Shown piece after piece: positions 45,501 to 58,518 of a DNA stretch of 64,000 nt. Position numbers and translations under genes: made by a program. Numbering within the stretch: the first letter of the stretch is position 1; each line of letters opens with the position of its first letter. The notes under the pieces were generated by a model that had not been told where the DNA came from, did no database searches, and saw only the letters and a program-made list of their open reading frames with translations. The DNA comes from Nomia melanderi (taxonomy: Eukaryota > Arthropoda > Insecta > Hymenoptera > Halictidae): assembly GCF_051020985.1 (NCBI RefSeq), contig NC_135003.1, positions 10,595,501 through 10,659,500 on the forward strand, read 5' to 3'.

Positions 45501-48500
45501 AATGATGGTCTCAACAGCTGTATTTTAATTTAACATATTACGGCGAATGGCGTTTCAACTCAAACATTTATGTGAAATGAAATTTAAGTTTTGACGCAAT
45601 ACGCGCGCGATGGTTTCCGCAACAAGAGAAACACGAACAAGATTCTACTCAAAATCATGTTTCTTGACACGAGTGCGTAGTCAACTTCGTAAAGATCCTT
45701 AACTCAGAAAACGCAGGATAATAAGGTGGCGCGAGCTTAATCTTTACGTTATCAAGCAAAATGTCTGAATTCATCAAAATTTTGGTATTACAATATTTCC
45801 GAGTAAATACTTTACTTCCGAAGGAAAAATCGATGCCAAATTGTCAAAGAAATGGAAATTCAAGGCAATTTTGCCAAATTTGTACGAGGACAAAACAAAA
45901 TTCTGTAAAAGAAAGTTTCAAAATGGTTACCCGGTTGCAAACATAAGAACAACATTACATAATTGCATAATTGAACGAAGTATCACAGACTTAATTCAAT
46001 TCGATGTTAAAACTACCAGAAAGATTACCAGTAAATCTTTCTCGCCGGCGTGCTACTTACAATAAGAGAAATCTCTGCCGTTGAGTTTATTCTATCGAGT
46101 CTCACGGTGATATCTCAGCAGAAAAATGTTCGGGAATTGACAGCGGGGGGACCCGGACAAGTGATAATCGATGTTCGTTCATCGATTAGGTGCGAAAAGC
46201 GGCAGCGGCAGCGGCCGAACGCCGAGAAAGAAAGAAAACCTTGAAGGGATTTATCGAATTCGACGGAAATGGTTAAGATAAAGTCTGGGCTCCCCTGTTA
46301 CCCGGCCTCGCGGGTGCCCGAACTTGTAAAGTTCGCTGGAACTAACTTCCCGCGATAGACTCGCCCTTCCCCCTTCCGTCTTAATGCGAATTTCGACGGA
46401 CAGTAGTATCGTTACGCGAGATACCGCCCCGAGATTCGCGAGGATGTTACGTTGATGTTCAGTCTTCAATTTTGCATAGTTCGACGGGAACATTTTATGC
46501 AGAGGATCAGAAAATTTTGAAAACTCTCGATGCATTGTACAAGGATGAACAGTAGAATTAGCTCGCAGTGATACAATTACATATGAATAAAAAAACTAAT
46601 TAACGAGATACTCTTTTTTGCTGATAGTAATCGAGAAAAAGATCTGCAACGTAGTGAATACTAAAAATACAGGATAGATATAATAAAACTACACAAGCTA
46701 TCGATCGGTAATATTTCTTCCCATGAGAACAGCTTCAAAATTGATGCGTCTAGACTGACAACCATCTTTCAAATGGAACCGCTCTGAAATCTACAAAGAT
46801 ACGAATTGAAATTGTATTGTCTAAACTGCTTCATCCATCAGATCCGCGTCACCGTGACCCCCGCCAACTCGAAACGCTCTTTGCACACGGCCGAAAAGGG
46901 AATCGTCTGCGAATAACAAGTATTGAATGTTAAGTTTCATCCACCCGTCTCTCTAAAGTCGTTTCATCTTTTTATATTGGATTTGCCTTTATCTCCTCTC
47001 CGTTCGGAGAGTGAGCGAGAGGAGCGACGACGGAGAGAGCTGTCGAGATATCTGATCCGATAAGAATTTTAACTTCGGTCGAGAGTGTATTAAAGTATTC
47101 GGTTATCTGATCTTACTGTGGAACTTTCGAAAAAGTTTCCCAGCATCTCGGTATTATGAATCTGTTGTAAATTATGGTTATTCTACTTTGAAAACCAGTA
47201 GTTGGATTGAAAGCTGATTTTGCGAACTGTTCATTAATTAATCAACTCGTTAAAAGTCAGAAGAGGAGGATCCTACCTGGATCGTATTTCGTACTTCGCC
47301 ATTTTGGAATTTCTGTAATTAATCCGGGATTCCTGAATATCCTCAAAGTAAATTCCCATGTAACTCTACTTTTTAATGTTCTACAAAAGCCCTCATCTTT
47401 CCATTTTTAATTACTGCTTTCACCGAGTCGATTAATTTCTCCTTGCACAGAGATCGTCTATATATCCTTCCATAACCAAACAACTCTTTCATTCCGACGT
47501 AAAATTCGTCAAGTTTCATTAAACGGCAATAAAATTGGCTGCGATCGGTTTACACATAAAGGAATCACTGTGAATCGCCGCATTGTTCACTGGAAGACGA
47601 AACGTCGGTAGAAACAACACGATTTTCAACGGGATTACTCGAGTTCCCGGAAAAATGGAAAAGATAAGAAATTATCGCGACTCACAGGAACGTTCGGGAT
47701 GACCGAAAGAGAGAATGGATGATTATCCGCGAGCCGGTAATGCGTTTACTTGTAACACCGTATTGTTTTCCAATAGGCAATCAGGCCGGGGGCGCAATTC
47801 GCGCGGACTTGACTATCGGCCCGTCCGATTGCGGGATAATTACTCTGTCTTGCTCGTTAACCGGGCGTCGCGAGAGCCTTTGAAAAGCCCATGTAATTGC
47901 GCGGGCACGGGCGTAACTATTTTTCATCGAGCAGGGCTTAAAATCACGGCCGCTCGATCGTGGTGCGACGTTCACCGGGCGCGGGCATTAAATTGGCGGA
48001 TCTTCGATCGAGCGCCATCTTGCGTGCGCGCCCGCCGGGACCGATAAAAATGAGACATGCTCAAGCTAACGAGCGAAATATTATTTTTACACCTGCAATC
48101 CATAGATAAATCTCCGACGAAAAGTTCCGTGGATAATTTATTGGCTCATTACCGCTATGCTTCTAGCTCCAAATTTCCGTTCACTTCTTGGTCCGTCATA
48201 GTAACTCGTATTCTTGACATTATTTTACTCCTTCTATTCGATGATATTAATATGTTCAACGAAAAGAGAATTTTAATTATCTAGGATTCTTTTGGGATAT
48301 TCAGATTTTACAATTTCCGCGTTGAAACTGTTTCAGTATGGTGAAAACGTGGAAGATAAAACAAAGAGGATCTATGCTTTAATCTTACGAATAACCTGTG
48401 TAAGATAAGCTTTTGATGATTCGGAAAATTTTACAAAGTAGCGTAAGTACGCGTACGTTTGAGATCGTAGAAAAAAGTGTTTTATTGGAAATTTCCGTTT

Positions 48501-51500
48501 TATGATAGAATAGAATGGAATATAGTCAGGATACTTGCCGGTTTATAGTTCGTATAAAATATTCTGCACAATATTTTCTGCGTAATATATTCAAATTGGC
48601 GCAGTATTTTATTGCCCCGTCTATATGTGCCAGTTTACAACTTTTTTCAACAATACCTTTTACATCTCCTTTGTACTGTTTTAGCTGAAATATATATTTC
48701 AGAGAGATTTTGAAATTATTGGAGTTTAAGAAGGAGAGGGCGACATAATGTGTCAGAATGCATCTGTGATAATGCTTCAGGGAAGTATTATTGTAAACGG
48801 TATGACCGGTTGTTAAGATGGCACCCGAAACCTCGCGGGGCACACGGTTGTCAAGCTGATTCAATGGTTCGCCGTAATTTCATATTAACTTCTACCATAA
48901 TTCCCCCAACAACTTACGGAAACTTCTGTGTTACGGAAGAGAGATAAGAGGAAGTGCCACTCAGCAGGAATATGAAGGGTGTCGTCTTACAAACCCACAG
49001 GCAAATAGCCATATCTTTCTCTACCCTGCCAGTTATTTGTCCAAGTATTATAATGCACAGTTGGTTTCAACGTGCAACTACATTTTCATGCGCTGGCAAC
49101 TAACTTCGAATCAGATGCAATTATCGTGAATTTTACGATACAATTATTGCCGATATTATGCATCGTTATTATTATTAATATTGCGATAATATGATGATAC
49201 CAGTAATAAAAGTATTCAGTTTCTGTTCAACATTTAACTCGATCAAAAATCGAAAACTAGGAAGACATAAAAATTCCGCGATTAAATATTAATCCAATAC
49301 TATATTTATAAAAATGTTCAGTTACTAATTTACCAGAGGTTAAATTTATTTTTACGATAGTCTATAAATTACCATTTAAAGTATTCGATCAATGTACACA
49401 CTCCTTCGAATCGATTCGTTCGAGTTAATCGAGGGAATAGAGTCGGGTGAACGTTCGATATTTATTTTCGAATCGTCGCGACACGCATAGCACCGATAAT
49501 GGGTGTTCCGGGAACACCGGCACATGTAATATTCCGTCGAACTATTACAACGCATAGTATTTCATCAACGCTCGTTACCTTTCAATTTGCTCCCATAATT
49601 AATGAAATCGTACTGGCGCCATTTCTGTGGATTCAAACCAATTGACGCAATAGCACATATCCGATCTAAATACACGCCAGTCACGTCTATGACTAATTTC
49701 CTTTACTACTTGTATAATATGTCCAAACAATTATTGTCTCGACGTAACAATGACGGAAATTGGATTCCGTCATGGCTGAAAGTGTATCGCGATTGTCGAC
49801 GGGTAGGGCCGGCCGGTGGAGAGGATATGTCAGAGCGAAACACGAAAGGTAATTTGAAATTTATAACATGCCGATCGAATATTGGCAAAGAATTCAAGCC
49901 TCCGCGGATATTTCCATTGATAGTCGAGTGACTCAGGATAGTTGTCTAATTCCTGTTTCTGTACTTCTCGAAAGGAATAACCTTTTGTGAAATCTTTTTG
50001 GATTAATTGAATAATAATATTACTTATGCGTGGAATAATATTAACAATGATTAGTTATTAATAGTAGTAATCATAATACGTATTAGAATTTATAATTAAT
50101 GATTGCGCGAGACATAATTACATGTTACAATCACATGTAAGTTAATGTTTCCATCGAATTCTTCTCGAAAATTGACAAAGAGATATAATTACGTCGTCAG
50201 CATGAATACAATATTATAATATTTGAAAGGAATATTTTAAAAGGAATGGGTTAAAGGAATAAATCCAATAATTTTCCTGCGATATTTTAAAATGTTGAGT
50301 AGGGATCGATAAAACGAAAACAAAGTCTTTTAGCTGTTAATAGTAAGAAGACCGTCGCAATCTGTAGTACAAACTCTGCCCGATTCAATTTCTCCGATAA
50401 CCAGCCCTGGACAATAAAGGAACACCGTAGAATATCCCTTGTTCTCTTCCTCTCTTGAAAGGAACGCTGATTCTAAATTGCGTTTCCCTTGAAAACGTAG
50501 CCCACTTTTATCGGGCAACACACCGGTGGAATACAAGCGGACGCCGCGATTTATTTTAACGGCTGCGAAAACAAATTCTACGGCTACAATTAGCGGAGAA
50601 AATTTTAATTAAAAACGTAACTTGACGTAAGGAGATTCCGCATCTAAGAATGCGCAATCATTTTGATGTCCATCGAGTTAACTGCATCCGGCATCGGATT
50701 TTTGTGCGTTTCGCGGACTCCAAACGATTTCTACCCAATGGTATAACAACTTTGCGCAGAATTTTCGAGAACACTTCTTTTTCATTAGTATCATAAAACC
50801 CGGGAAAACGGTACTCGCATTCGACCAGATTAAACATGAAAATAATTTTTGTTTGCCAAACTAAAAACGGCTTTAAATAAAACCGTGAGATATTAACGGA
50901 ACGCTGTTTATTCTAGCGCGTTGTATTTACAGGTGCAACGTATGTACAAACACGAGGGAAGAAAATCAATGTCCCGCCTTCTATGAACTTAATAAAAAGA
51001 AAATATATTAGAGGAGCCCGGTGAAGTTTGGCGGAACAGTTTCGTAAGATTTTCTAAAACAAGCGAGGTATGGGACACGAGATTGCGAGTTTACAAAAGC
51101 GCGGGCCGCACGGAGAAAGGTAAGTAGGTTGCCGCAAGATTTTTCCCGGGTTAAATTTTCCCGGCACGGTTTTTACGGGTAATGGGCTAATAACCGGACA
51201 GATTTAAGGATCGTGTAACGCGTGTAGCTAAACGCAATGCGAGGCAGCGGCCGCGGGGCTGCGAGGGCGCAGAAGTTTATTTCGGAATCCCTTTAAGCTA
51301 ATGAAATTTCGCGATTACAGTCGAACGATGTCGAAGAAGAGACGCGGGAAACCTTGTTAAAAATAAGCCAAGTCAATGTTAATTAAACTTCCGCGGGAAG
51401 GGTTTTAAGCCGTAAGCCTTTTGTCGATGTAAAAGGGAAGGAGAATTTAATTTCGCGGACAAGCAGCCAGCGAGCGGCCGAATGAAAAGCCCGCTGCATC

Positions 51501-52280
51501 TTTCTCTCGGGTCCGCGACCCGAGACATTTAGTCGACCGTTTCGCCAGGAATTCGACTGTAATTTATTGCGCCGTGGCGCAATTAAACACATTCGAACGG
51601 GAAATTATTTGACAGATTTACCGCGTGTCCCTTGACATTTTAGATCCTCGAACTGCCCCCCGGAACCTGCATTCCGGTCGTCACAATGGAGAAAATAACT
51701 TTCCGGCATCCGAGACTTCCTGATTGCGTTTTTTATCGTCCCCGGAATAATGGAGTGCCCCGGATACTTTTTTTCTGTCTATTTGGATTTCGAGCTTCTG
51801 TATCAATTATACGGGACTGCTTGATTGTTCGAATCTAAATCATTCGCGGTATCCGGCTTGTGACGTTTGATCTCATCGTTACCGACTTATTGTTTTTAAA
51901 TGATTGACGATAGTTTGCAATTTAAATGCGAGCAAACCTCACGGCAAATATTATTCGGATATAATATATTTGCTTTACCGGAGGTTCATTTCTGCATACG
52001 TTCGAATTAAAAAATTACACGTAAATATACGACTTCAATTCTTGTGAAACAAAGAATTTCAATGATTTCTATAAAAAAGCTGTGCTGGACCAGAACTGTC
52101 AACTAAATATCGCAATATACACGGTACCGTAAGGAAGAGAATATAATATTGATCCTATCAGGTACAAGTTGATCGCCATACACGTGTATTTAAAAATTTA
52201 AACTACGTACGTTCCTTCAATTGTTAAAAGTAAGAAATTCCAAAAGTTCTTCTGAAAAAGCTATGCCGGTTTACAGGACC
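36501..52280. other. Long non-coding stretch
   Basis: No supported genes. Alternating AT-rich and moderately GC-rich segments with short frames only. One half of a dispersed repeat pair lies at 41135-41215. Frames at 41607 (131 codons, +), 41546 (157 codons, -), 48526 (-) and 49602 (+) show no domain, leader or splice context. Confidence 0.5.
41135..41215 (+). repeat. Dispersed repeat, copy 1
   Basis: The segment around TGTGACAATCATCTTATGGCCGCG resembles 60350-60425 over about 80 bases, including a flanking GACAG..GTAATA motif and TGGC.CGTT...TTATGAT. The central AATCATCTTATGGC is identical in both. Confidence 0.5.
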
Positions 52281-55200
52281 AAGTTAAGTATCGCGATAGA
52301 AACCGTCCGTTAAGAAAGGGAAGCGGTAAAAGTGGGGAGGGGAAACAAGCGAATGAGCAATGAACGTTAGAAATTTACTAATGGCGGAGGTGGGGGAGAG
52401 GAAAATGAAGGAGAAACGAAGGGGAGACGGTAGTGGGTAAGCAAGAGGTGAAGTGAAAAAGGGAAGGAGAGAGGACTGGGAGACCGCACGGAGGGAAAAA
52501 GGGCGAGAAACCTGGGAAAGAAGGCGAAAGCGGAGTAAGAGGGCCACGGTTCAGGAACGATAAAACAGCGGAGGTTGTTGAACGGTACACCCTTTCCTCG
52601 GGTTTCTCGTCGAGCACGATGCAGTGCAATGCGGTGAGTAGGTAGGGTGGTTACGGTGCAACGAGCTCCCCGTATATAGTGCACCGTTAGTGACGGCACT
52701 TACCGCGCAGTCTTCCTTCGGACGCTTGTGCCGCTCGGAATTTTCGGTATCACGTTTGGGTCTGTTCTCGTGTCGGGAGTAATTGTCGTGAGCAAAGAGT
52801 ACAGATCGAATCGACTTTTGTCGGCAAACACACCGATCCCAGCTGGCTGCTGGTCTGATTTGCCCTGCCACTGGTTTGTACTCACCAGACCTCGGATTTA
52901 TGACAAACATACCAAACAAATAGTATAATAAAAAGTTTCATACAGTTGAACGTATTGCTTTGTATTGTTAGGAGAGGCTGATGGTAAGGAACTTTTATTA
53001 CTTTTTTTGTTCGGCAGACAGCAATTGATTTTTGCGAGACCGAGGGCAAAGTAAATCTTGAGGTAAAGGGTCGCAGAGATTTTGATTTTCGACATTAACA
53101 TTGGTTACCCAGCACTTAATCCGTCTTTTTATAATTTTTTTTATAAAAGCAATAAGCGTGTATTAAGATTGGCTTGTATTTCAGTCTAGGTGTTCCTAAA
53201 TCAGCTTCTTTAATCATTTCTTAAAGAAGTGTCTGTACCTTTACAATAATTGTAAAAGAAGAAGTATTAATGAAACCTCCGATGAGATGATTTTTTTTTT
53301 TAAACTGTTACAATCAATCGTGTAAAAGTCTGTGTTTACGTAAGTCTACATTTTGGTGATTACTTGAATTTAGCTTTATGTTCAAAATTGTTACGTTCAG
53401 TGGAAAATAAAGTGTTCTATGTTCTAAGCTTTTTCGAAAAATCTTTCAGATATATTAGGAACGGAAACGATCCGTTTCTGAAATGACATTACTGCAGGCG
53501 GGGGCTGAAACGGAATTATAAACATCTAAGGAAATGCTTGTATTACGCAGGAAATAGGAATCGGTGAAACATGGCCTGGTAAGAAGGGCGTAGAGGGAAA
53601 TCAGTAGGTGGAATCGTTGCTTTTTAAATTACGACGTCGAGAAAGCCTTTCCGATAAGTGGAAAGGCAATTCCGTAAGGAGCAATGAGAACGGCGAACGC
53701 GAAAAAGCGGAACTTTAAAGAAGTCCCCATAAAACTGCCAATTGTAAACACGCAGCGCATACATTTGCTAGTTACTAGCCGGCTCTCGTCGAACTGAAAT
53801 AAGAAATAAGCGGAATAACATCGACCGGAGGGAAAAATACGGGCATCGAGGAATTCCGTGCTGGCAAGTATTGAGACGTTGCGTCATTCCAGTTTACAGT
53901 ACAATGACACAGAGAAATGCATTGCGACATAAATAACGGAATTGAACGAGGGCCGGGTACGCTGTTCATGAAAACCTATTGATATATTTTTCGAGAACTC
54001 GCGCCGCGCTTTTCAGAAAACGCGGAACGTAAAGTACACTGCCACGACTGAAAGGTTTAAAGGGCTAACCCCATATGTCCTATCAAAGGAATAGAAAATC
54101 CTTGCGCTCCTCGAAAGGTTCGAATATTTCGTGATATATTTCTAAACATTATTATTCAATCGAAAACGGAATAACGATTTCCCACGAAATATAGATACGA
54201 TATATCCGGCAATCGTAAAGTACTCTCGAACTGAAAATTAACATTCTCCCGCAGTAGAATTCAGCGCACGAAAAAAAACATTTCATATGTTACGTTTCTT
54301 TATCTATATTTAATAACGCGACGGAAAATGAAGTTTCAGCGTAAGTAACGAATCACGTCAAAATGAATTACGAACACGGAATCCCAGTCGAAAATTACTC
54401 GCAACATTACCCTGGCTTTCAGCGTGCCGCTGGAAAAAAGGGGATGAACGAAAATGTTTAGGATTTCCCATGCTCCGCGTGGATTCTCTGGCTCGAATCG
54501 CCGACTATCGTTTACCTGCATTAACGCCGGATACGCGGGACCAAGATGCCACGTAATTTTTCCTTGCCGAATCCATCCACGGCGTTGTACATCATGCGCC
54601 GTGGAAGTGGGTCAAGCTCGTAGCGTTACGTAGCGAGCGAGCGATGAAAGGTCTGCGCGCGTACGTGTAGCGAACGAAATAAAAGGTCTCAAACAGAATG
54701 GGGGTGGCACGATGAAAAATTTTCCGGCGGTAGCTTTAGGAAATACATTCGTGCGATTTCTTAACGAATCAATCGCGATCAGCCACCAAAACCGAACCTT
54801 CTTTTCTAATCTTCCGATTATCAGTTTAGAACATCGATTGATGGTCTTGAATTAAATGAAAATGTAGCGTTCGCAATCTCCGCTCTTTTCTCTTATCGTT
54901 AATATATCTTATACTCACATTTCCCATTTTTTCTATGGTTCTTTCAATTCCTTCATTAAACAACACACCGGACGTTAAAACTGGATTACCTTAAAGAATA
55001 ACCCATATGCAGGGTTTTGCACTGACACTAAACTGCTTTATTGAATCGAGCGAAATGTTGGAATCAAAATATAATGCGAATCTTCTAGCGTGTCTTTCTG
55101 ATCGCGTTTTCTTTTCGAAATGACCGAGAGAACACCATTTCTTCCTTATAGATAACTTGCAAGCTTCGACCAAATAGTGGACAATCATTTGACTCCGTGA

Positions 55201-57480
55201 ACTGTACACGGCCTGGTGTCAAAGTGAAAGATACACAATCTCTTCGTACAGTGCATAAAACTGTAGGTATATAAACTCGTGCGGTTTATCGATTCGCGAA
55301 CGTCAACGCCCGCCCCCTCGACAATTGAATTTCTTTCATTTCCAGGGACGTGCATTTTTAACGCTGTTTACCATTCTCCTTCTTAAGCCGATGGCGGAAG
55401 CGAAAGCGAAGCTAAGAAGAAAGGGAGGAGGAAGGAAAGAGAAAAACGAGGAGGAATAACTAGGACGGTTTTCGACGTAAAGGAGAGCGTATAGGTATCT
55501 GAATACTTTGAGGGTAAAAGTTCTTCTGAACAGGTAGGGTCGGTAATAAAAGGCTTGAAAGGGCAGATGGATGCAGCGACGAGCGTTGAGGCAACGTTGC
55601 GCCCGGTGGCAGAGGCCGCGTGTATACACAGCTAGATGACTGCTCGACAGTCGATGCAACGCAAGTAGATGAACACGCTAAAAGTCGTGCCCGTGTAAAA
55701 TGTAGCCGGCTCTTTGACCGGTCCATTCACTGGGACCAATTCCCCGGTCCGAGTCCTTTTCCGCTCGGAAAAGCCAGCTTCGGCTTGAACGGGGCTAACA
55801 GAGATTTTCGACCGTGCCGATCGGCTAAAACTTTTCGATTTCTACTCCCATGAAAAGACACTGAGCTTTTTACCTTGGGATTTCCTCCGAAAATGCACGG
55901 ATAAATATGGAATATAAAATGGGCAGCCCTTCTCACGGTGGGTGGTGATCAATGAGAAATTCGATGAGCCTGATGCGCATGCATAATTGATTAAACGAAA
56001 AAATAATCCCGTAAAGAGGTGACTTACTTATGCCGTCACGGTACTGGCGTTATTTTCCCGATAATTTCTGCATTTTTCATTATTATTGATTGTGTACGAG
56101 TATAATTCATGTTGGAATACGTTGAAATAGAATTGATAGATAATCTAGAAGCCTTTGATCACTTCTACGAATATTGTATGTAAGATTTTTATGACCCGAT
56201 TCACTTTGCGTAACTAGTGCATTTTAGCAGAAATATTCGAATTTTTCTACATTTCATAATTTTTCCCTGACGTTCCATATCACCGGTCATTGGAAAATAA
56301 CGCCGATGGATTCCCATTGTCGAGGCCGCTCCGACGCGACCGCGTATTTAAAAGGAACGAGTTAACGTCGATCGATCAGAAAACCGCGGTTTTTACTTTA
56401 ACAGTTCAATTTAATTTAATTCAGCTACAGCCGCGGAAACGCTAACGTAATCGTGATTTATGCAAAGCGCGGGGCATTCGCGCAGCCATTCGCGCGTGTA
56501 CGCGCGCATCGGCGACGGAAAGGAATGCGGGCCGAATAGTTACGGTTCACGCGAGCGAAATCGAAAAATGCGGTGGCCTCGTTTCAGGTGGACCACTGGA
56601 TCACTGAACGGGCGCGCGCGTTCCCGCGGCTTTTCTTCGCTGGTTTTCCTTGTAATCGAGGAATTTTTCAATAGCACAGTCGAATTCACGTGCCGCGTCG
56701 TTAAAGCCCGAACGGTTCCCAGGTGCACGGCCGAAAATCATCGGCGGAAGTCAACGATGCGCCGTGCGTCCAGCCATTTATTAGATTTATGTCCGCGTGG
56801 AACGTCTGCTTGGTTATTGGAACTCTCTGTGAAACCGACATAAACGAAAGACGGGAGTAACTGCGGCCGAGGAACGAGCGGCTGGCATAAAGGAGTAAAA
56901 CGAGTCTTTCATCGAGATGCTCGCTACTCTCGGTATACGAGAATACGTTTTACGGTTCCTTCATATTTATTATTACGGTCTCAACCACGCTATTATTTTT
57001 ATTAGCCACATTTTTGTGTATTAGATGTTTTACTTGGACTAAAGTAAACCGGCGACCAACGACATCGAAGGAAGTTAGACGTAGTGTACTCCACGATGTT
57101 TAAACGTAAAAACGAATCTTCTAGAAATTTAAGAGCACTACAGAATGAAAACTAAAATCTTCTATTCCAAAAATTCCATTATCACCGCAGAAACCCCTGA
57201 AGTCGCGAAATTACGGCGCGTTATTGCGGTCAATCCGAATGCAGAATAATCGTTTGCGCAGCGTCGAAGAAAGGGCAGACCCTGGTATCGGGACTTTCTC
57301 GTACGGCGAGTACATGCACAAAGCAAGCATCACAATTCCTCCTTGAGGAGCAACGACAGAAGAGAAACCGCAAATCGTCTTTTTGTCGCGAGCAATCACG
57401 CCGCGATGGCGACCGACTATATAGATATACATCTCGCCATCTTCCTGGAAGGCAGGGGGCTAATGCGACGAGGGATGATG
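52281..57480. other. Non-coding stretch with purine-rich tracts
   Basis: No supported genes. 52311-52560 is strongly purine-rich on the + strand (GGGGAGAGGAAAATGAAGG-type), and 55385-55460 is a second such tract. Frames on the opposite strand (Ser/Pro/Phe-rich) are artefacts of this bias. Confidence 0.5.
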
Positions 57481-57920
57481 GAATTTGCAAATCACCCTGC
57501 ACTTCACTTTTCTCTCCCTTGGTTCTCGATTCCCCCATCTGCGTGCTCATCTAAAACCTCATCCTCGTGTTCATCTCTATCCACTCGTTCTTTCTGCTTC
57601 CCTCCCTCCCTCCTCACCAGCCGCCGCCGCCGCTGCCGCCGCCGCCCTCTCCGCCGTCGCCCTTTTTGCCCTCTTCTTCGCCATTGAGCTTTCCCTCACC
57701 CTATTTATCTCACTTCTTGATATCTCTTTCTGTTGGCTTTGTCTTCCCGTCTCGGCGACATATTTCAAACATTACGCTCCGTCTCGTTCCAACGCCGCGC
57801 TATTATTTCCACTGTTCCCTCTCTCTTTCCGTCATTTTTATTCGGTTCTCTTGGCTTGCCACCCCATCCTCCTCTCTCTTCCTCTCTTCTCCTTCAGCCG
57901 TCGAGCACACTACTTCATTC
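57481..57920 (+). repeat. Pyrimidine-rich tract with GCC triplet run
   Basis: Most of this stretch is C and T on the + strand, including an imperfect CCG/GCC triplet run at 57618-57662. The long frames across it (182 and 159 codons) consist of Ser, Leu, Pro and Phe in all three frames and look like composition artefacts. Confidence 0.65.
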
Positions 57921-58251
57921 CCATCCTGCTCGCCGTGTTACATCGAACTTCCCCTGCGCGTTCTCGTTCCCGGACCCGCCATCTTCACGGTTTACTTCTT
58001 GAACTGGCGCGATATACCGGACTCGAACGTTAACCACATGGTGTAGACTACGGGTACATTGGATGTGCACATAGATGAATTCGTATACTTCATCAACATT
58101 GGTCATATAAATATTCCATGATTTCAATCATTTCGAATCCCACAAAAGATCGAATTGATTTGATGGATTCGCTTGCACAGACGAACGAGCGCAACATCGG
58201 ACGACTAATATGCGTCCAGTGTAACCACTTATATTGTTTCTATTAGTGTTC

Positions 58252-58518
58252 AACCGCTTAACTGCCGAATTTTCTCAGGAAACAATGGTATTCGTGAACT
58301 TCGAATCGTGTATCAATCTTGCTCTCATTTGCTTATAAACTTAAACTTCCTGCCATTCAATTCCTATTATCAAAACCTTTTTGTTCCACACAAAAACTAA
58401 ATCGTCTTCCGCAATCTATAGAAATTAATCAGCTTTAATATGTCAATATTCTAATATTGTTTCTCGTGAATTCATTGGGTCCGTAGATATATATCACAGA
58501 ATCGACAGTTAAGGGGTT
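58252..58518. mobile_element. Short inverted-repeat element (MITE)
   Basis: The left end AACCGCTTAACTGCCGA (58252-58268) and the right end, reverse-complemented from 58502-58518, AACCCCTTAACTGTCGA, match at 15 of 17 positions. The 267-bp element is AT-rich inside with no coding capacity. The transposon family is not determined; TTAA occurs within the inverted repeats rather than clearly as a target duplication. Confidence 0.6.

Noticed and set aside
57485..58046. Two long overlapping frames (182 and 159 codons)
   Set aside because: Both run through a polypyrimidine and GCC-repeat tract. Ser/Leu/Pro/Phe-only composition in every frame shows base bias rather than coding.
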